Source: Deinococcus grandis (GTDB lineage: Bacteria > Deinococcota > Deinococci > Deinococcales > Deinococcaceae). From it: 64,000 nt of DNA. The notes below the pieces were generated by a model that saw only the letters and a program-made list of their open reading frames with translations, made no database searches and was not told the origin of the DNA. Where the stretch lies: positions 2,737,501 to 2,801,500 of the forward strand of contig NZ_BCMS01000001.1 in NCBI RefSeq assembly GCF_001485435.1, written 5' to 3'. The position numbers were made by a program, and so were the translations under genes. The number at the start of each line of letters is the position of its first letter. The stretch's first letter is position 1. Of this stretch, positions 51,736-64,000 are shown in pieces.

Positions 51736-52667
51736 GCGTCCGCCAGAAAAGGGACGCGGGCGGGCGCGAGGACCGGGCGGTGTTCCGGGGCGCCGCGCTG
51801 CCGTGGCTGTTCCTGCTGCCCAGCCTGCTGATCCTGGCGGTGTTCATCTACCTGCCGACCCTGCGCACGCTGCGGCTGGCAGGGTACCGCGCGAACCTGA
51901 TCCTGGGCACCGAGCAGTGGGTGGGCCTGGGGAACATCACGGACCTGCTGGGCAGCCCCACGTACCGGCAGGTGGCGCTGCAGACGCTGGTGTTCACGCT
52001 GCTGAGCGTCACGGGCGGGCTGCTGCTGTCGCTGGGGCTGGCGTGGCTCGCCAGCCGTCCCGTCCGGGGGTCACGCGCGTACCGGCTGCTGCTCATCTAC
52101 CCGTACGCGCTGAGTCCCGCCATTGCCGGGACGCTGTGGCTGTTCCTGTTCAACCCGGAGATCGGCGTGGTGAACCAGATCCTTGGCGAACTGGCGGGCG
52201 TGCGCCCCCGCTGGCTGGACACGCCGCTGCTGGCGTTCGCGCTGGTGACGGTCGCGGCCATCTGGAAGGGCCTCGCGTACAACATCGTGTTCTACCTGGC
52301 GAGCATCCGCAACCTCCCGACCGACGTCATGGAGGCCGCGCAGATCGACGGGGCGACCCCCGCGCAGGTGTTCTGGCGCGTGGCGTTCCCGCTATTGAGC
52401 CCGGTCACGTTCTTCCTGGTGTTCACGAACATCGTCGCGGCGCTGTTCGACTCGTTCGCGCTGACCGACCTGCTCACGCGCGGCGGACCGTACGTGGGCC
52501 ACGCGGGGATCACGACGTTCCTGGTGTACCAGCTGTACCAGGACGGCTTCGTGAACTTCCGGACCGGCGCGGCGGCCGCGCAGGGCGCGCTGATGCTGGC
52601 CCTCGTGGCGTTCGTGACGTTCATGCAGTTCCGGCTGGGCGAACGGCGGGTGCACTATGGTGCGTGA
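51729..52667 (+). CDS. ABC transporter permease, UgpA-like
   Basis: The 312-aa protein has six membrane segments and the EAA loop EAAQIDGATPAQVFWRVAFP that contacts the ATPase. The GTG start has no close ribosome-binding site of its own and overlaps a short leader ORF. It shares 11 nt with the next permease gene. Together with the binding protein it would import a sugar or glycerol phosphate. Confidence 0.9.
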   Translation: MLSVRQKRDAGGREDRAVFRGAALPWLFLLPSLLILAVFIYLPTLRTLRLAGYRANLILGTEQWVGLGNITDLLGSPTYRQVALQTLVFTLLSVTGGLLLSLGLAWLASRPVRGSRAYRLLLIYPYALSPAIAGTLWLFLFNPEIGVVNQILGELAGVRPRWLDTPLLAFALVTVAAIWKGLAYNIVFYLASIRNLPTDVMEAAQIDGATPAQVFWRVAFPLLSPVTFFLVFTNIVAALFDSFALTDLLTRGGPYVGHAGITTFLVYQLYQDGFVNFRTGAAAAQGALMLALVAFVTFMQFRLGERRVHYGA

Positions 52668-53520
52668 CCGCCACCTGCCCCGCGCCCGCACCGCCACGTC
52701 CCCGCGCGCCCGCCGGGGCGACTGGGGCACCCACGCCGCGCTGATCCTGGCCGCGCTGCTCATCAGCGCCCCGCTCCTCCTGGCGCTGATCAAGGCCACG
52801 CAGCCGTCCAGCGCCGTCCTGAGCCCCTCCCTGCTGCCCGGCGGCGCCTTCCTGAGCAACCTCGAGCGCGTGTGGGTGGACGCCCACCTGGGCCGCTCCA
52901 TGCTCAATAGCCTCATCGTGGCCGTCACCGTCACCACCGGCAAGACCATCCTGGCCCTGCTGGCCGCGCTGGCCTTCGTGTACTTCCGCTTCCCCCTCAA
53001 GGGCGCGGCGTTCGCCCTGGTCCTCGTGTCCCTGATGCTCCCCACCGAGGTCCTCATCGTCGCGCTGTTCGACCTCGTCAGCCGCGACCTCAACTGGGCC
53101 GACTCATTCGCCGCGATCATCGTGCCGTTCCTCGCCAGCGCCACCGGCACATTCCTGTTCCGCCAGCACTTCCTGAACATCCCCGCCAGCCTCGCCGACG
53201 CCGCCCGCATCGACGGCTGCGGCCCCCTGCGCTACCTCACCCGCATCCTCATCCCCATGAGCTGGAACACCATCGGCGCGCTGGCCGTCATCCAGTTCGT
53301 GTACGCCTGGGACCAGTACCTCTGGCCACTGGTCATCATGCAGCGCGACGACCACCAGGTCGTGCAGGCCGGCCTACGCAAACTCATCGAGGTGGGCGGC
53401 CAGACCGACTGGGGCGCCGTCATGGCGGGCGCCGTCATCACCATGCTGCCCCCCCTGATCGTGTTCACCGCCCTGCAGGAACAGTTCAGCCGCGGCTTCG
53501 CCCTCAGCGAGGACAAGTAG
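52657..53520 (+). CDS. ABC transporter permease, UgpE-like
   Basis: The 287-aa protein has six membrane segments and the EAA-type loop ASLADAARIDGCGPLRYLTR. The ATG overlaps the end of the previous gene by 11 nt, indicating coupled translation. No UgpC/MsmK-type ATPase follows; a shared ATPase must be encoded elsewhere. Confidence 0.9.
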   Translation: MVRDRHLPRARTATSPRARRGDWGTHAALILAALLISAPLLLALIKATQPSSAVLSPSLLPGGAFLSNLERVWVDAHLGRSMLNSLIVAVTVTTGKTILALLAALAFVYFRFPLKGAAFALVLVSLMLPTEVLIVALFDLVSRDLNWADSFAAIIVPFLASATGTFLFRQHFLNIPASLADAARIDGCGPLRYLTRILIPMSWNTIGALAVIQFVYAWDQYLWPLVIMQRDDHQVVQAGLRKLIEVGGQTDWGAVMAGAVITMLPPLIVFTALQEQFSRGFALSEDK

Positions 53521-53540
53521 GCCGCATACACACGAGAGAC

Positions 53541-53573
53541 AGAAGCCCCCCGCCACTCGGACGGGGGTCTTCT
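53541..53573. terminator. Terminator between the importer operon and aceF
   Basis: AGAAG-CCCCCG pairs with CGGGGG-CTTCT between convergent genes. Confidence 0.78.
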
Positions 53574-53592
53574 CTGTTGCCTTCAGCCTACT

Positions 53593-55314
<1,722 letters not shown>

Positions 55315-55353
55315 GATTGGTTCTCCTTCGGAGAGGGGTGAAGAGTCTGGGTG

Positions 55354-55407
55354 TCCAAGGGTCTAAGAGGTGAGGTTGGTTGACCCTTCGACCCTCAGAC
55401 CCTTGGA
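55354..55407. other. Hairpin in the aceE-aceF gap
   Basis: TCCAAGGGTCT (55354-55364) and AGACCCTTGGA (55397-55407) are perfect inverted repeats. The sequence between them is irregular heptad DNA (TGACCCT TCGACCC TCAGACC). It could attenuate transcription into aceF or stabilise one mRNA segment. Confidence 0.5.
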
Positions 55408-55416
55408 CGCTGCGCG

Positions 55417-58161
55417 TCAGCGCAGTACCGGAGCGTCGCGTTCCGTGTCGATGCCGAGGTCGGCGATGGCCTGGGCGACCACTTCACCCTTGATCTTGCC
55501 GTCGCGCTGGAGGGCGTACAGGGTGGCGAGGACGACGTGCTTGGCGTCCACCTCGAAGAAGTCGCGGAGTTCCTTGCGCGCTTCGCTGCGGCCGAAGCCG
55601 TCGGTGCCGAGCGTCCAGAGTTTGCGGTCGAGGTGGCCGTTCAGGCCGTCCGCGCCGAGCTTGATGTAGTCGCTGACCGAGATCAGGACGCCGGGGGCGT
55701 TCTCGCGGCTCAGCTGCTGCGCGACGTACGGCACGCGGGGTTCGGCGGTGGGGTGGAGCATGTTGTGGCGCTGGGCGAGCAGGGCGTCCTGGTGGAGTTC
55801 CTTGTAGCTCGTGACCGACCACAGGTCGGCGGCCACACCGTACTTCTCGAGCATGGTGACGGCTTCCTGCGCGGCGCCCATGGCGGGGCCCCCGGCGAGG
55901 ATCTGCGCCTGGAGCTTGGGTTTCTTCATGGGGCTGCGGTTCAGGCGGTAGAGGCCGCGGACGATGCCCTCGCGGATCTCCTCGTGGCTGCGGCCGTCGG
56001 CGGGCATGGCGGGCTGGACCTCGTTCTCGTTGTCGACGGTGACGTAGTAGAACTCGTCGATGCCGTCCACGTACATGCGCTGGATGCCGCTCTCGATGAT
56101 CACGGCCAGTTCGTACGCGAAGGCCGGGTCGTACGTCTTGAGGTTCGGGACGACGTAAGCCTGCAGGTGGCTGTTGCCGTCCTGGTGCTGCAGGCCCTCG
56201 CCCGCCAGGGTGGTGCGTCCGGCGGTCGCCCCGAGGATGAAGCCGCGGGCGCGCTGGTCGGCAGCGGCCCAGACGAGGTCACCGACGCGCTGCATGCCGA
56301 ACATGGAGTACAGCACGAAGAACGGGATGGTCGGCACGCCGTGGTTGGCGTACGCGGTGCCCGCCGCGATCCAGGAGGCCATCGCGCCGTCCTCGGTGAT
56401 GCCCTCCTCGAGCATCTGGCCGTCCACGCTTTCCTTGTAGGCCATCAGCGAGCCGCTGTCGACCGGGGTGTACGTCTGGCCGCGCGGGCTGTAGATGCCG
56501 ATGCGGGGCACCAGGGCGTCCATGCCGAAGGTGCGGGCCTCGTCGGGCACGATGGGCACGACGAGCTTGCCGATCTCCTTGTCGCGCAGCAGTTTGCTGA
56601 TGATCTGCACGGCGGCCATGGTGGTGCTCACCTGGCGGTCGCCGCTGCCCTTGGCGAACTCCTCGTAGAACTCGCCGTTCGGGATGGTGGGGTGCGGGTA
56701 CTCGACCTTGCGGGCGGGAATCGGCCCGCCCAGGGCGGCGCGGCGTTCCAGCGCGTACTTCACCTCGGGGCTGTCGGGGCCGGGGTGGTAGTACTCGAGG
56801 TGCTCGACCTGCTCGTCGGTCAGGGGGAGTTCCAGCGTGTCACGCAGGTCCTTCAGGGTGTGGAAGTCGAGCTTCTTGACCTGGTGGGCGACGTTGCGGG
56901 CCTGCGCGCTCTCGCCCAGGCCGTAGCCCTTGATGGTACGCGGGATGATGATCGTCGGGCTGCCCTTGTGCTGCACGGCCGAGGCGTACGCGGCGTAGAT
57001 CTTGTGGATGTCGTGCCCGCCGCGGTTCAGGAGTTCCAGGTCCGCGTCGCTCCAGCCCTCGATCAGGGCCTTGAGTTCGGGGGTGTTGAAGAACTTCTCG
57101 CGCAGTTCCTTCCCGCCGAACGCCGCGTAGCGCTGCGATTCGCCGTCCACGAGCAGTTCGAAGCGCTTGACGATGTGGCCGTTGTAGTCCCGGGAGAGCA
57201 GTTCGTCCCACTTGCTGTCCCAGATGACCTTGATGACGTTCCAGCCCGCGCCGCGGAACAGCGCCTCGAACTCCTGGATGACCTTGCTGTTCGCGCGCAC
57301 CGGCCCGTCGAGGCGCTGGAGGTTCGCGTTCAGCACGAAGATCAGGTTGTCGAGGTTCTCGTACGCCGCGAAGCGGATCGCGCCGATGCTCTGCGGCTCG
57401 TCCATCTCGCCGTCCCCGAGGAACGCCCAGACCTTCGCGTCGCCCTTGGGTTTCAGGCTGCGGTTCTCGAGGTACTTGATGAAGCGCGCCTGGTAGATCG
57501 CCTGGATGGGACCCAGGCCCATGCTGACGGTCGGGAATTCCCAGTAGTCGGGCATCAGCCAGGGGTGCGGGTAGCTGCTCAGGCCCGCGCCCTCGGGCTG
57601 CAGTTCGCGGCGGAAGCGGTTCATGCGGGCCTCGTCGAAACGGCCCTCCAGGAAGGAGCGGGCGTACACGCCGGGGCTGGCGTGGCCCTGGTAGAAGATC
57701 AGGTCGCGGTCCTGCCCGGCGCCGTGGCCGCGGAAGAAGTGGTTGAAGCCCACCTCCAGCAGCTCGGCGGCGCTGGCGTACGTGCTGAGGTGCCCGCCGA
57801 TCCCGTCGCTGTTCTTGTTCGCCTTGATGACCATGGCGACGGCGTTCCAGCGGATGATGTTGCGGATGCGGCGTTCGATCTCGGCGTCACCGGGGTACTC
57901 GGGCTGCTGATCGACGTCGATGGTGTTGATGTAGGGGGTGTTCTGCTTGAACGTGATCGGCGCGCCGTGGAAGTACGCGTAGTGATCGAGTTCCTCCAGC
58001 AGTTCCGCCGCGCGGTTGTCCCCGGCGTCGGCGAACACGTACGCCAGGGAGTCCAGCCACTCCTGCGTCTCGACCGCGTTGAGCTGCTGGCGTTCCTGCG
58101 CGTTCATCCCGGCGCGCGCGGGCCGGTTCGGCGGTGCCGACTTCTGGGGAGACTGCGTCAT
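55417..58161 (-). CDS. aceE: Pyruvate dehydrogenase E1 component, homodimeric type
   Basis: The 914-aa enzyme decarboxylates pyruvate with thiamine diphosphate and transfers the acetyl unit to E2 lipoate. The ThDP motif is seen in [20 protein letters not shown] with [11 protein letters not shown], and [20 protein letters not shown] matches the N-terminal domain. Length is that of AceE (about 890-920 aa), not of the alpha/beta heterodimer. TATGCT ends 7 nt before the ATG at 58161, choosing it over upstream in-frame ATGs. Confidence 0.96.
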   Translation of the reverse strand: MTQSPQKSAPPNRPARAGMNAQERQQLNAVETQEWLDSLAYVFADAGDNRAAELLEELDHYAYFHGAPITFKQNTPYINTIDVDQQPEYPGDAEIERRIRNIIRWNAVAMVIKANKNSDGIGGHLSTYASAAELLEVGFNHFFRGHGAGQDRDLIFYQGHASPGVYARSFLEGRFDEARMNRFRRELQPEGAGLSSYPHPWLMPDYWEFPTVSMGLGPIQAIYQARFIKYLENRSLKPKGDAKVWAFLGDGEMDEPQSIGAIRFAAYENLDNLIFVLNANLQRLDGPVRANSKVIQEFEALFRGAGWNVIKVIWDSKWDELLSRDYNGHIVKRFELLVDGESQRYAAFGGKELREKFFNTPELKALIEGWSDADLELLNRGGHDIHKIYAAYASAVQHKGSPTIIIPRTIKGYGLGESAQARNVAHQVKKLDFHTLKDLRDTLELPLTDEQVEHLEYYHPGPDSPEVKYALERRAALGGPIPARKVEYPHPTIPNGEFYEEFAKGSGDRQVSTTMAAVQIISKLLRDKEIGKLVVPIVPDEARTFGMDALVPRIGIYSPRGQTYTPVDSGSLMAYKESVDGQMLEEGITEDGAMASWIAAGTAYANHGVPTIPFFVLYSMFGMQRVGDLVWAAADQRARGFILGATAGRTTLAGEGLQHQDGNSHLQAYVVPNLKTYDPAFAYELAVIIESGIQRMYVDGIDEFYYVTVDNENEVQPAMPADGRSHEEIREGIVRGLYRLNRSPMKKPKLQAQILAGGPAMGAAQEAVTMLEKYGVAADLWSVTSYKELHQDALLAQRHNMLHPTAEPRVPYVAQQLSRENAPGVLISVSDYIKLGADGLNGHLDRKLWTLGTDGFGRSEARKELRDFFEVDAKHVVLATLYALQRDGKIKGEVVAQAIADLGIDTERDAPVLR

Positions 58162-58261
58162 GCTGCCCAGCATAGGCCCCGCCGGTCCCACACTTCCAAC
58201 AGGGAATTCTCATGGGATTCACCACTGACACTGGTGGGTGGCGGACGCTACGCTGTCCCTG
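58162..58261. promoter_or_regulatory. Divergent control region of aceE and the LysR gene
   Basis: The 100-bp gap holds a -10-like hexamer 7 nt before each start codon (58169-58174 minus, TATGCT; 58249-58254 plus, TACGCT). Between them is CACCA-N7-TGGTG (58220-58236), a candidate LysR-family half-site pair. Both mRNAs would be leaderless. Confidence 0.45.
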
Positions 58262-59164
58262 ATGTCGGTCGAACTGCGTCACCTGCGGCACTTCGTGGCC
58301 CTCGCCGAGGAGGAACACTTCGGGCGGGCCGCCGAACGCGTGTTCGTCGTGCAGCAGGCTCTGAGCAACTCCATCCGCAACCTGGAGGAGGAGGTCGGGG
58401 TGCCCCTGGTGCTGCGCACCACCCGCCGCGTGCAACTGACCCCCGCCGGGCAGGAATTCCTGATCGGCGCGCGCGAGACGCTCGCCCTGGCCGGACAGAC
58501 CGTCGAACGCGCCCGCCGCGCCGCCCGCGGAGAGGTGGGCCGCCTGAGCGTCGGCTTCGTCAGCGGCCTGGCGTTCGGGGGCCTGCCGGAGATCGTACGG
58601 CGCTTCCGGGAGCTGTACCCGAACGTCAGCGTGGACCTGCGCGAACTCACCGCGCAGGAACAGGAAGCCGCGCTGCGCGGCGGGCAGGTCGGCATCGGCC
58701 TGATGCTGCTGCCCGTCCGCGACCCCACCCTCGACTCCCGCGCCCTCTGGCGCCAACCCCTGGTCGCCGCGCTGCCCGCCGCGCACCCCCTCGCCCGCAA
58801 ACGCCGGTTGAAGATCAGCGACCTGCGCGCCGAACCGTTCGTGTTCTTCCCCCGCCAGATCCGCGCCACGTACTTCGATCAGGTCATGCGCTGGTGCTCC
58901 ACAGCCGGATTCACCCCCCACGTCGTCCAGGAAGCCATCGAGGTCCCCACCCTCCTCTCCCTGGTCGCGGCGGGCGTCGGCGTGTTCCTCCCCATCGAAT
59001 TCTTCAGCCGCCTGTCCCTGCCCGGCGTCGCCTACCGCCCCATCGAGGACGCCCCCACCGTGGACATCGTCGCCGTGTGGCGACGCGGCGACGGCAAGAA
59101 CCCCGTCATCCGCGCGTTCCTGACCGTCGCGGAGGAAGTGCTGCGGGAGGGAAGTGGGAAGTAG
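58262..59164 (+). CDS. LysR family transcriptional regulator
   Basis: The 300-aa protein has an N-terminal HTH ([33 protein letters not shown]) and a C-terminal periplasmic-binding-like effector domain. It is divergent from aceE, so it likely controls itself and possibly the pyruvate dehydrogenase genes; that link is inferred from position. The ATG at 58262 is chosen over a GTG eight codons upstream because of the -10 hexamer. The last codons lie in a heptanucleotide array. Confidence 0.9.
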   Translation: MSVELRHLRHFVALAEEEHFGRAAERVFVVQQALSNSIRNLEEEVGVPLVLRTTRRVQLTPAGQEFLIGARETLALAGQTVERARRAARGEVGRLSVGFVSGLAFGGLPEIVRRFRELYPNVSVDLRELTAQEQEAALRGGQVGIGLMLLPVRDPTLDSRALWRQPLVAALPAAHPLARKRRLKISDLRAEPFVFFPRQIRATYFDQVMRWCSTAGFTPHVVQEAIEVPTLLSLVAAGVGVFLPIEFFSRLSLPGVAYRPIEDAPTVDIVAVWRRGDGKNPVIRAFLTVAEEVLREGSGK

Positions 59165-59176
59165 GCAGTGGGGAGT
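59149..59176. repeat. Heptanucleotide tandem array across the LysR gene stop codon
   Basis: Units GGGAAGT GGGAAGT AGGCAGT GGGGAGT cover the last five codons and the TAG. It is the same AGTGGGN family as at 13004-13031 (opposite strand). Confidence 0.7.
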
Positions 59177-59223
59177 GGGCTCGGGCGGGGTGAGCGCTCA
59201 GGTCGCGGGAGTGCCGTTGACCG

Positions 59224-60444
59224 TCACCCCTGCTGCGGCTTTCCCGTGTCCGGCATGCCGCGCAGGACACCCAGGATCACTAGCGTGCCCGCCACGGACA
59301 GCAGCGCGCCCAGGGTGAAGGCCGCACCGGGGAAGTCGTGCGTGACGCCGAACGCGTACACGCTGGTCGCCACGACGGGACCCACGACCGCCACGAGGCT
59401 GTTCAGGCTGGTGATCGCGCCCTGCACGCGGCCCTGCTCGGTCTCGCCCACCTGACGGGAGATCAGGCCCTGCAGGGCTGGGTTCGCGAGGCCGCCCAGC
59501 GCGCCCACGACCAGTGAGGCGTACAGCAGCGCGCCGCTGCGGGCCACGCTGAGCACCGTGAATTCCAGGATGCTGCTGACCAGTCCGGTCATGATGGTGC
59601 GCCGCTCGCCGAAGCGCGCGATGAACGGCCCGATCAGGCCGCCCTGCACGGCGGCGGTCAGCAGCCCGAAGAATGCCAGCGCCACGCCGTTCTGCCCTGG
59701 CGTCCAGCGGAGCACGCCCTCGGTGTACAGCACCCACGTGCTGAAGATCACCTGCCCCGCGAGGCCCAGCAGCACGAACGTCAGCGTCAGGGACCTCAGG
59801 ATCGGGTACTCGCCCAGCGCCCGCAGCGGCAGCAGCGGATTCAGGTCCGCGCGCCGCAGGCCACGCGCGCGGCTGCTCTCGGGCAGCGACTCGGGCAGCA
59901 CGAACAGGCCGTACAGGACGTTCAGGCCCGTCAGGGCCGCCGCGACCATGAACGGCACCCGCAGTCCGTACTCGCCCAGCAGGCCACCCAGCGCCGGGCC
60001 CAGGATGAACCCCACCCCGAACGTAGCGCCCAGCAGCCCGAAGTTCTTCGCGCGGTCCTCCGGCGGGGACACGTCCGCGATGTACGCGTTCGCGACCGTC
60101 AGGCTCGCCCCGGTGATCCCCGCCAGGATGCGGCCCACGAACAGCCACGCCAGATTCGGCGCGAACGCCAGCAGCAGGTAATCCAGCGCCATGCCGCTCA
60201 GCGCGAACAGCAGCACCGGCCGCCGCCCGAAGCGGTCACTCAGCACCCCCAGGATCGGCGCGAAGATGAACTGCATCACCGCGTACGCCGCCGTCAGCAG
60301 CCCGATCGTCCGCGCGCCCGCCACCTCCGACCCCGCCAGTTCCTTCACCAGCCCCGGCAGCACGGGGATGATCAGCCCGATCCCGACGATGTCGATCAGG
60401 GCGGTCAGCAGAATGAAGATCAGGGCAGCAGGACGGGCGCGCAT
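59224..60444 (-). CDS. MFS drug/tetracycline-type efflux transporter (TetA-like, DHA1)
   Basis: The 406-aa protein has 12 hydrophobic segments, the MFS motif A in [14 protein letters not shown] and the antiporter motif C in [16 protein letters not shown], with [14 protein letters not shown] near the N-terminus as in TetA proteins. It would export a drug or metabolite in exchange for protons. TACACT ends 7 nt before the ATG. It is divergent from uvrB. Confidence 0.88.
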   Translation of the reverse strand: MRARPAALIFILLTALIDIVGIGLIIPVLPGLVKELAGSEVAGARTIGLLTAAYAVMQFIFAPILGVLSDRFGRRPVLLFALSGMALDYLLLAFAPNLAWLFVGRILAGITGASLTVANAYIADVSPPEDRAKNFGLLGATFGVGFILGPALGGLLGEYGLRVPFMVAAALTGLNVLYGLFVLPESLPESSRARGLRRADLNPLLPLRALGEYPILRSLTLTFVLLGLAGQVIFSTWVLYTEGVLRWTPGQNGVALAFFGLLTAAVQGGLIGPFIARFGERRTIMTGLVSSILEFTVLSVARSGALLYASLVVGALGGLANPALQGLISRQVGETEQGRVQGAITSLNSLVAVVGPVVATSVYAFGVTHDFPGAAFTLGALLSVAGTLVILGVLRGMPDTGKPQQG

Positions 60445-60504
60445 GGGGGGCAGTGTACGGCGCGCAGGTCAAGGTTCCCTTCAGCCATCTCGCTTACCAT
60501 CCAC

Positions 60505-60524
60505 TTACGTCCGGGGCGTAAAAT
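60505..60524 (+). promoter_or_regulatory. RDRM-like palindrome overlapping the uvrB -10 element
   Basis: TTACGTCCGGGGCGTAA (60505-60521) is a 17-bp palindrome with the TTAYG-N7-CRTAA layout of the Deinococcus radiation/desiccation response motif bound by the DdrO repressor, which PprI/IrrE cleaves after damage. Its right arm overlaps TAAAAT (60519-60524), a good -10. uvrB belongs to this regulon in other Deinococcus species. Confidence 0.7.
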
Positions 60525-60579
60525 AAGCGGATTCGTTCGGGCCGCGCCCACCCCCTCTCCCCCACCCTCCGGAGGTTCC

Positions 60580-64000
<3,421 letters not shown>

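Noticed and set aside
55537..59193. 1218-codon open frame antisense to aceE
   Set aside because: Runs across aceE and then in the wrong frame of the LysR gene, with repetitive Val-Asp-Gly-type content; a shadow of GC-rich codons.

Overview
The window is high-GC bacterial DNA that reads as a Deinococcus chromosome. The pointers are a homodimeric E1/E2 pyruvate dehydrogenase pair, an amylosucrase, an archaeal-type prolyl-tRNA synthetase, a UvrB preceded by a 17-bp palindrome of the radiation/desiccation response (RDRM/DdrO) type, and a TANNNT hexamer 6 to 8 nt before about twenty start codons, as expected for leaderless mRNAs. No rRNA, tRNA, CRISPR array or intact insertion sequence was seen. 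Both ends cut genes: a PBP4-type D,D-carboxypeptidase on the left and uvrB on the right.

Layout. 1-14.1 kb: cell-wall and housekeeping genes (PBP4, phosphoesterase, flavin reductase, GHL10 glycosidase, gnd, rpoZ, Na+/H+ antiporter, cyclophilin, xpt, an APH-type kinase, two oxidoreductase-like genes, a THUMP RNA methyltransferase). 14.1-20.4 kb: two tandem KtrB/TrkH potassium channels, a DUF427 gene and a large alpha-amylase lipoprotein. 20.4-26.0 kb: an accessory operon led by a 1113-aa DUF4157 (eCIS-core) protein and followed by two chimeric paralogues and a 96-aa protein. 26.1-33.5 kb: phosphate uptake (PhoU-like plus Pit), a two-component pair, amylosucrase, an alpha/beta hydrolase, a DUF2171 protein and a NADAR protein. 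33.6-34.7 kb: a broken VOC gene and repeat DNA. 34.7-46.6 kb: a lipoprotein, proS, a GNAT, a phytase-like/GDPD fusion, an orphan ABC binding protein, an RG-rich protein, glgX and an App1-type phosphatase. 46.6-53.5 kb: SDR, MerR regulator, GDPD, NmrA-like protein and a UgpBAE-type ABC importer. 53.6-60.4 kb: aceF-aceE, a LysR regulator and an MFS exporter. 60.6-64 kb: uvrB, interrupted in its Walker A motif by a 522-aa intein.

Two themes run through the ordinary genes. One is alpha-glucan and sugar use (amylase, amylosucrase, GlgX, a sugar or glycerol-phosphate importer). The other is phosphate and phosphodiester scavenging (Pit, two GDPDs, phytase-like domain, App1 phosphatase). The points most worth a second look are the UvrB intein inside the ATP-binding loop of an SOS-like-regulated repair gene, and the DUF4157 operon, whose two downstream genes share a nearly identical 3' half but have unrelated AT-rich 5' halves. 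Several intergenic repeat families (138-140-bp palindromic elements, a second 137-bp element, heptanucleotide tandem arrays) are also described.
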